Shown here piece by piece: positions 6,010-10,446 of a stretch of DNA of 10,446 nucleotides (the stretch's first letter is position 1; every line of letters starts with the position of its first letter). The stretch is taken from the NCBI GenBank assembly GCA_023433275.1, contig JAEZDN010000045.1, forward strand, positions 1 through 10,446, written 5' to 3'. A program made the position numbers and the translations under genes. Origin of the DNA: Verrucomicrobiota bacterium (GTDB lineage Bacteria; Verrucomicrobiota; Verrucomicrobiia; Opitutales; Opitutaceae). Below the pieces are notes generated by a model. The model saw only the letters and a list, made by a program, of their open reading frames with translations, did not search any database and was not told where the DNA came from.

Positions 6010-8157
6010 ATGAACCCTTGGCGCGCCCTCCTCCCCGCTTTGCTCCTGCTCCTGCCCGGACTCGTCTGCGCCGCCCCCGGTCCCGGGAAGAAGGGCGCCG
6101 TCTCCGCCGAACTCGTCGCGCGCGACGCCTCCATCCAAGCCGGCCGCCCCTTCACCGTCGCCCTCAAGCTCGTCCACGACGAACACTGGCACACCTACTG
6201 GATCAACCCCGGCACCGGCTACCCCACCTCCCTCCACTGGAAACTCCCCGAGGGCTTCATCGCGGGACCCATCGTGTGGCCCACGCCCCACCTGGTGAAG
6301 GACACCAAGGGCAACGTCACCGGCCACGGCTACGAGGACACCGCCTACCTCTTCGTCGAGATCACGCCGCCGAATAACCTCACTCCCGGCTCCTCCGTCA
6401 CCCTCCGCGCCAAGGCCGACTGGCTCATGTGCGCCGAGGTCTGCATGCCCGGCGACGCCGATCTCGAACTCTCCCTCCCCGTCACCGCTGAGCCGCCCCT
6501 CGACGACCGCGCCGGCGCCTGGTTCCTCCAGGAAGCCGCCCCCACACTCCCCCAACCGCTCACCGGCTGGCAACTCACCGCCTCTCGCCAGGCCGACAAG
6601 ATCGTCGTGCGCCTCACCCCGTCCGGCGACACCACGCACCGCGCGCAAAACCTCCACGTCTTCGATAGCGCCGGCCTCGTCGATTACGCGGCGCCCCAAG
6701 TCATCAGCACCGAGGGCGACACGATTGTCATCACCCTCGCCACCGCCAAGGACGGCGACGCCGACGCCACTCGCTTCGCCGGCATCCTCTCCTCCTCCAA
6801 CGGCTGGGGCGGCAACCCCGCCACCCACGGCGCCAGCTTCGACGTGCCCTTGTCCACCGGTCAGCCCTCAGCCCTCAGCCCTCAGCCGAACGACCCATCC
6901 GGCGGGACCACCGCCAACAATCCTCAGGTCTCCGCTCCGCCCGCTGCGGGCGGCCTGGCCGGCACGCTCCTGCTCGCGCTGCTCGGCGGCCTCATCCTCA
7001 ACCTCATGCCCTGCGTCTTCCCCGTGCTCGGCATCAAGGTCCTCGGCTTCGTCAACCAGGCCGGACACGACCGCCGAAAAGTCATCGCGCACGGCCTCGT
7101 CTACACTTTCGGCGTCCTCCTCTCCTTCTGGATCCTCGCCGGCGTCATCCTCGCCCTCCGCGCAAGCGGCCAGGAAATCGGCTGGGGCGCCCAGCTCCAA
7201 TCCCCGGGCTTCGTCTTCGGCATGGCGGTCTTCCTCCTGATCTTCTCCCTCAATCTCAGCGGCCTCTTCGAATTCGGCCTCGCCGCCACCGCCGTCGGCG
7301 GAAACCTGCAGATGAAATCGGGCTACTCCGGTTCGTTCTTCTCCGGCATCCTCGCCGTCCTCGTGTCGACGCCCTGCAGCGCGCCCTTCCTCGCTCCCGC
7401 GCTCGGCGCCGCGTTCTCGACCGCATTCTCCGCCACCGAATCCATGCTGATCTTCACCATGATCGCCGTCGGCCTGGCTTCGCCGTATCTCCTGCTCTCC
7501 CTCTTTCCCGCGGCCGTCAAATTCCTCCCGCGCCCCGGCGCCTGGATGGAAACGTTCAAGCAGCTCATGGCGTTCCCACTCTACGCCACCGTCGGCTGGC
7601 TGCTCTGGGTGCTGGCCGGACAAACCAAGGACAACGAGAACGCCCTTCTCCTGATCGTCTTCGGCCTCGTGATCGTCGCCCTCGCCGCCTGGGTCTATGG
7701 CCGTTTTGCCAAGACCGCCGGCCGCGCCGCCGCCGCCGCCCTGCTCGCCGCCGGTCTCTGGCTCGGCTGGCCCGTCGCCGCGACCGCCGCACCCGAGGGC
7801 ACCTATGCCGTGAAATGGGAAACCTGGAGCCCCGCCGCGCTCGAGGCCGCCCGCACCGCCGGCCGCACCATCTACGTCGACTTCACGGCGCGCTGGTGCG
7901 CCACCTGCCAGACCAACAAGGCCGCCGTGTTCAGCTCCGACGCCGTTCTCGCCGAACTCGAGAAACGAAACGTCCTCCTCCTGAAGGCCGATTGGACCAG
8001 CAAGGATCCCGCCATCACCACCGAACTCGCCCGCTGGAACCGCTCCGCCGTTCCCTTCAACTTGATCTACGCCCCGTCCCTCCCCGAACCGGTGATCCTC
8101 CCCGAACTCCTCACCCCCGGCACCGTCCTCGACACCCTCGCTGGCATTGCCCCGTGA
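6010..8157 (+). CDS. DsbD/ScsB-type thiol:disulfide interchange protein
   Basis: Carries electrons from cytoplasmic thioredoxin across the inner membrane to periplasmic thiol oxidoreductases. The 715 residues contain the full set of parts: a signal peptide (1 to about 21, ending VCA), an N-terminal periplasmic domain with the redox pair C141-x3-C145 in WLMCAEVCMPG (DsbD-alpha or 'disulfide corrector' type), a membrane core from about 315 to 570 with C335 in NLMPCVFPV and C456 in STPCSAPF, one further hydrophobic segment (about 575-595), and a C-terminal thioredoxin-like domain with C630-A-T-C633 and the cis-proline region VPFNLIY (P682). All six cysteines expected for the relay are present, so it should be active. 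The C-x3-C spacing and an extra helix are closer to ScsB-like proteins than to E. coli DsbD. The linker at 285-294 is encoded by a heptamer repeat. ATG 6010 gives a normal signal peptide; no ribosome binding site is evident. No partner Dsb gene is adjacent. Confidence 0.92.
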   Translation: MNPWRALLPALLLLLPGLVCAAPGPGKKGAVSAELVARDASIQAGRPFTVALKLVHDEHWHTYWINPGTGYPTSLHWKLPEGFIAGPIVWPTPHLVKDTKGNVTGHGYEDTAYLFVEITPPNNLTPGSSVTLRAKADWLMCAEVCMPGDADLELSLPVTAEPPLDDRAGAWFLQEAAPTLPQPLTGWQLTASRQADKIVVRLTPSGDTTHRAQNLHVFDSAGLVDYAAPQVISTEGDTIVITLATAKDGDADATRFAGILSSSNGWGGNPATHGASFDVPLSTGQPSALSPQPNDPSGGTTANNPQVSAPPAAGGLAGTLLLALLGGLILNLMPCVFPVLGIKVLGFVNQAGHDRRKVIAHGLVYTFGVLLSFWILAGVILALRASGQEIGWGAQLQSPGFVFGMAVFLLIFSLNLSGLFEFGLAATAVGGNLQMKSGYSGSFFSGILAVLVSTPCSAPFLAPALGAAFSTAFSATESMLIFTMIAVGLASPYLLLSLFPAAVKFLPRPGAWMETFKQLMAFPLYATVGWLLWVLAGQTKDNENALLLIVFGLVIVALAAWVYGRFAKTAGRAAAAALLAAGLWLGWPVAATAAPEGTYAVKWETWSPAALEAARTAGRTIYVDFTARWCATCQTNKAAVFSSDAVLAELEKRNVLLLKADWTSKDPAITTELARWNRSAVPFNLIYAPSLPEPVILPELLTPGTVLDTLAGIAP
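6862..6889 (+). repeat. CAGCCCT heptamer array inside the DsbD-like linker
   Basis: Three perfect CAGCCCT units and a partial fourth are translated as QPSALSPQP between the periplasmic domain and the membrane core. Because 7 is not a multiple of 3, the peptide repeats only every 7 residues. The following codons (6923-6932) also contain a CTCAGGTCT word. Confidence 0.8.
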
Positions 8158-8180
8158 CCCGGCGCTTCGGGCAATCCACC

Positions 8181-8205
8181 GGCCCCATCGAATCCGTCTG
8201 GGGCC
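8181..8205 (+). terminator. Possible stem-loop terminator after the DsbD-like gene
   Basis: GGCCCCA (8181-8187) pairs with TGGGGCC (8199-8205) around an 11-base loop, starting 24 bases after the stop codon. The stem is GC-rich but no T-run follows, so termination is only a guess. Confidence 0.25.
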
Positions 8206-8215
8206 CCACCTCACC

Positions 8216-8240
8216 GTAGGGGTCGAGCTTGCTCGATCCT
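8216..8240 (+). repeat. GTAGGGG-type dispersed hairpin, copy 1
   Basis: GTA followed by GGGGTCGAG, loop CTTG, then CTCGATCCT: a 9-bp stem with two G-T wobbles. Same design as 8345-8370 (reverse orientation) and 10420-10446. Confidence 0.6.
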
Positions 8241-8344
8241 CGGCAACGCCCGCACGCCGGCCGCCGCGCACGTTCCCCGAGCACTGCGCCTCGCTCCATT
8301 CCTCATCCGCAAACCCCCAGCTGGAATGATGCCGTTGGATGCAA

Positions 8345-8370
8345 GGGCGCGGTCAAGCCGCGCCCCTACA
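8345..8370 (-). repeat. GTAGGGG-type dispersed hairpin, copy 2
   Basis: Read on the minus strand it starts TGTAGGGGCGCGG, has loop CTTGA, and closes CCGCGCCC. The 8-bp stem is perfect (8345-8352 with 8358-8365). Confidence 0.7.
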
Positions 8371-8392
8371 TTCTACTGCATGAGTCCGGCTT

Positions 8393-8510
8393 GGCTCCCA
8401 GCTCTTAGCTCCCAGCTCTTAGCTCTTAGCTCTTAGCTCCCCGCTCTTAGCTCTTAGCCCTCCGCCCTTGGCCCTCCGCCCTCCGCCCGCCCTTAGCTCC
8501 TTGCCCCGCG
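8393..8510. repeat. Long degenerate heptanucleotide array (AGCTCTT to CGCCCTY)
   Basis: About 16 units with a 7-base period. The first half is AGCTCTT or AGCTCCC; the second half drifts to CGCCCTY and GGCCCTC, and the tract ends with a last CTTAGCTCC. It lies 29 bases before the EamA-family start codon. The gradual change along the tract suggests slippage plus point mutation. Confidence 0.85.
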
Positions 8511-8538
8511 CCCTTCGCCGCGCCACATCGGTGGCGCC

Positions 8539-9390
8539 ATGCGCGACCCCGCCCACACCCGCTCCGTCGGCCTGCTCCTCGCCGGCGCCCTCTGCTGGAG
8601 TCTCGCCGGCGTGCTGTTCAAATATGTGGAATGGCCGGGCCTCGCCGCCGCCGGCGGTCGCGGCCTGATCGCCGCCCTGTTCCTGCTCGCCGTTTCCTGG
8701 CGCTCACTTCGTTTCACCTGGTCAGCCCTTCAGGTCGGCGCCGCCGTCGCCTACGCCGCCTGCACCATCCTGTTCACACTGGCCAACAAGATGACGACCG
8801 CGGCCAACGCCATCCTGCTCCAATACACCGCACCCGTCTGGATCGCCCTCCTCGGCGCCTGGTTGCTCCGCGAACACACCACACGCGCCGATTGGTTCAC
8901 CATCGCCGCCGTGCTCGGCGGTCTTGCGTTGTTTTTCTACGAGGGCCTCCAACTCAACTCCATTCCCGGCCTGCTCGTCGCCCTCGCGAGCGGGATGGCC
9001 TTTGCCGTCATGACGATCCTGATGCGAAAACAGAAGGCCACGTCCGCCCTCGAATCCATCATCCTCGGCAACCTCATCAGCTTCGCCATCGGCATCCCCG
9101 CGCTCGCGTCCGCCCCCGCGCTCCCGCCCTCCGGTTGGCTCGCCCTCGGTCTCCTAGGCACCGTGCAACTCGGCCTCGCCTACTTTTTCTACGCGAAGGC
9201 CATCAAACATGTCACCGCCCTCGAGGCCGTCCTGATCCCCGTGCTCGAGCCGATCCTCAACCCGATCTGGGTCCTCCTCGCCGTCGGCGAGCGACCCAGC
9301 CCCCTCGCCCTCGCCGGCGGCGCCGTCGTCCTCACCGCCGTCACCCTCCGCGCCGTGAGCGGCATCCGCGCCCGCCGCCCCGCCACCTGA
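8539..9390 (+). CDS. EamA/DMT-superfamily transporter
   Basis: Inner membrane transporter of the drug/metabolite transporter superfamily, which exports or imports small metabolites such as amino acids; the substrate cannot be told from sequence. The 283 residues fit the usual length and show ten hydrophobic segments in two EamA repeats (about 8-130 and 145-275). Typical landmarks are ALCWSLAGVLFKYV in helix 1, NAILLQYTAPVWIALLGAWLLRE in helix 4 with its closing Glu, and the matching VLIPVLEPILNPIWVLLAVGE in helix 9. The C-terminus is basic (RARRPAT). ATG 8539 is the first sensible start: upstream is the heptamer array. No ribosome binding site is clear. It stands alone between two repeat-bearing gaps, so it is probably transcribed on its own. 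Confidence 0.9.
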   Translation: MRDPAHTRSVGLLLAGALCWSLAGVLFKYVEWPGLAAAGGRGLIAALFLLAVSWRSLRFTWSALQVGAAVAYAACTILFTLANKMTTAANAILLQYTAPVWIALLGAWLLREHTTRADWFTIAAVLGGLALFFYEGLQLNSIPGLLVALASGMAFAVMTILMRKQKATSALESIILGNLISFAIGIPALASAPALPPSGWLALGLLGTVQLGLAYFFYAKAIKHVTALEAVLIPVLEPILNPIWVLLAVGERPSPLALAGGAVVLTAVTLRAVSGIRARRPAT

Positions 9391-9462
9391 AATGGTTGGC
9401 GCATTCGTGAGAGTCGTGTCCCGTCCGCGCAGCCGGGTGGTTCATCTCGCCTTGCTCCGGGT

Positions 9463-9489
9463 TTTTCGCCTTTTGTGCTTTCTGTGGCC
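9463..9489 (+). repeat. 9-base periodic tract overlapping the lipase-like gene start region
   Basis: Units TTTTCGCCT, TTTGTGCTT and TCTGTGGCC, then AACCT. It matches 978-1009 at 29 of 32 positions. GTG 9475 and GTG 9484, both possible starts of the next gene, lie inside it. Confidence 0.75.
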
Positions 9490-9504
9490 AACCTCTCCGC
9501 GGCA

Positions 9505-10272
9505 TTGAATCGGCAGCTTCCCCGCCTCCTGCTCCCGCTGCTCCTGCTCGTATCCTCACTCACCGCCGCCGAGCCCGCGCGCGAACCCGACTGCGTCGTC
9601 CTCCTCCACGGCATCGGGCTGCGCCCCATCGCCATGAACCGCCTCGAGTCCGCGCTGAGCGACGCCGGGTACCGCGTCGTCAACCTGGGCTACCCCTCCC
9701 GCAGTCTTCCCTTCGGCCAACTCGCGCGCGAGTACCTGCCAGCCCGCCTCGCGGAACACGACGTCGCGCGCGCGCCGCGTCTGCACTTCGTCACGCACTC
9801 GATGGGCAGTCTCCTTGTTCGCCAGCTGATCCAGGAGGATCGACCCGCCAATCTCGGACGCGTCGTCATGATCGGCCCGCCCAACCAGGGCAGCGGCGCC
9901 GCCGACCAGGCGAAGGACAACTGGCTCCTTCGAAAATTCTTCGGCGAAAATCTCCCGCTCCTCGGCACTGGCCCCGACGCCATCGCCCGCTCCCTCGGCG
10001 CCGCGAACTTCGAGGTCGGCATCATCGCCGGCAACGGTTCGGTGAATCCCCTTTTCAAGGATGTCCTCGGCGATGCCCACGACGGCGCCGTCGCCGTCGA
10101 GTCCACCAAGCTCGCGGGCATGCGCGACTTCATCGTGCTGCCTTATTCCCACACGATCATGCTCTGGCGCACCGCCGTGATCGAGCAAACCCTCGCCTTC
10201 CTCCGCGAAGGGAAATTCAACCACCCCGATCCGGATACGGACCAATCGATCCCCCGCGGTTCACGCGAATAG
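9505..10272 (+). CDS. Secreted alpha/beta hydrolase, lipase-like
   Basis: Probable exported esterase or lipase. From TTG 9505 (255 residues) the protein has a clear signal peptide: basic NRQLPR, a Leu-rich core, and a likely cut near LTAAEPA. The alpha/beta hydrolase parts follow in order: CVVLLHGIG with H35-G36 (oxyanion region), the nucleophile S99 in FVTHSMGSLL, D193 in the HDGAVAVEST stretch as the likely acid, and H216 in PYSHTIMLW as the likely base. The GPPNQGS segment after the nucleophile strand is common in lipase- and PGAP1-like members. The substrate is unknown. GTG 9475 would add ten residues encoded by repeat sequence in front of a good signal peptide, so I prefer TTG 9505, but this is not proven. 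It starts 115 bases after the EamA gene and is unlikely to be functionally tied to it. Confidence 0.85.
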   Translation: MNRQLPRLLLPLLLLVSSLTAAEPAREPDCVVLLHGIGLRPIAMNRLESALSDAGYRVVNLGYPSRSLPFGQLAREYLPARLAEHDVARAPRLHFVTHSMGSLLVRQLIQEDRPANLGRVVMIGPPNQGSGAADQAKDNWLLRKFFGENLPLLGTGPDAIARSLGAANFEVGIIAGNGSVNPLFKDVLGDAHDGAVAVESTKLAGMRDFIVLPYSHTIMLWRTAVIEQTLAFLREGKFNHPDPDTDQSIPRGSRE

Positions 10273-10297
10273 ACGCGCTCAAATTCATTCGAGACCG

Positions 10298-10336
10298 TTG
10301 GGGAAATTCGCCCCGCCCTGCCCCCATATCCCCAAC
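10298..10336 (+). terminator. Weak inverted repeat after the lipase-like gene
   Basis: GTTGGGGA (10298-10305) can pair with TCCCCAAC (10329-10336) over a 23-base loop. It lies 25 bases after the stop codon and has no T-run, so it is only a possible transcript-end structure. Confidence 0.2.
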
Positions 10337-10360
10337 TTCCCTCCGTGTTCGTTGCCCCCC

Positions 10361-10381
10361 AATAACTCATAACCAATAACC
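10361..10381. repeat. AT-rich heptamer array (AATAACY type)
   Basis: AATAACT, CATAACC and AATAACC in tandem, 7-base period. It differs in composition from the other heptamer arrays, which are GC-rich. Confidence 0.65.
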
Positions 10382-10419
10382 GCCGCGACCCGCAGTGTGC
10401 GCGGTCGAACTGTTCGGTT

Positions 10420-10446
10420 GTAGGGGCGTGGCTCGTCCACGCCCTC
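10420..10446 (+). repeat. GTAGGGG-type dispersed hairpin, copy 3
   Basis: GTA-G followed by an 8-bp stem GGGCGTGG (10424-10431) and CCACGCCC (10437-10444) with loop CTCGT. Relative to copy 2 one stem base pair changed from C-G to T-A on both arms. The window ends 2 bases after the stem. Confidence 0.7.

Larger units (their letters stand above)
8158..8538. other. Repeat-filled gap between the DsbD-like and EamA genes
   Basis: No gene supported. In order it holds a 7-bp inverted repeat (8181-8205), a GTAGGGG-type hairpin (8216-8240), a second in opposite orientation (8345-8370) and a long heptamer array (8393-8510). Promoter elements for the following gene cannot be identified. Confidence 0.6.

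Noticed and set aside
6001..6828. Minus-strand frame of 275 codons opposite the start of the DsbD-like gene.
   Set aside because: Same kind of GC-driven shadow, Gly/Val/Glu-rich and without a domain.
6868..8271. A 467-codon open frame on the minus strand opposite the DsbD-like gene.
   Set aside because: It mirrors a well-supported gene, its product is low-complexity Gly/Glu/Asp-rich, and long antisense frames are expected at this GC content.

Overview
The window looks like a chromosomal segment of a GC-rich bacterium, most plausibly of the Verrucomicrobiota (Opitutaceae-like). This is inferred from the GC-rich C-ending codon use, gaps stuffed with short repeat words, and pilin genes of the type common in that group. 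No rRNA, tRNA or marker gene is present to prove it. All seven supported genes lie on the + strand.

Bases 1-4387 hold three minor-pilin-like genes in the order PilV-like, PilW-like, PilX-like, the order of the minor pilin operons that prime and decorate type IV pili. The unusual feature is that the PilV-like protein carries two, and the 838-residue PilX-like protein seven, short Trp/Tyr-rich modules resembling chitin/cellulose-binding CBM5/12 (ChtBD3) domains. The PilX-like protein ends in a beta-rich domain resembling DUF7305. The simplest reading is a pilus or pseudopilus that displays a multivalent carbohydrate-binding array. No PilY1 tip adhesin gene follows.

Bases 4388-6009 are mostly non-coding and repeat-rich around one membrane protein gene (4711-5418) that resembles the Mpv17/PMP22 family. 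The last 13 codons of that gene plus a 32-bp-stem hairpin are duplicated 328 bases downstream, leaving a gene-tail remnant.

Bases 6010-8157 encode a complete DsbD/ScsB-type thiol:disulfide interchange protein (periplasmic domain, membrane electron-transfer core, thioredoxin-like domain). It is followed by a repeat-filled gap, an EamA/DMT-family transporter (8539-9390), and a secreted alpha/beta hydrolase of lipase type (9505-10272). These last genes look like independent housekeeping or accessory functions rather than one operon.

Nearly every gap carries repeats of three designs: 7-base tandem repeats that share a YNGNYNY framework, 9-base tracts, and short 8-9 bp hairpins beginning GTAGGGG. 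Some run into genes: 7-base repeats encode part of the DsbD linker and lie in the reading frame ahead of the PilV-like mature protein, and a 9-base tract overlaps a possible start of the lipase gene.
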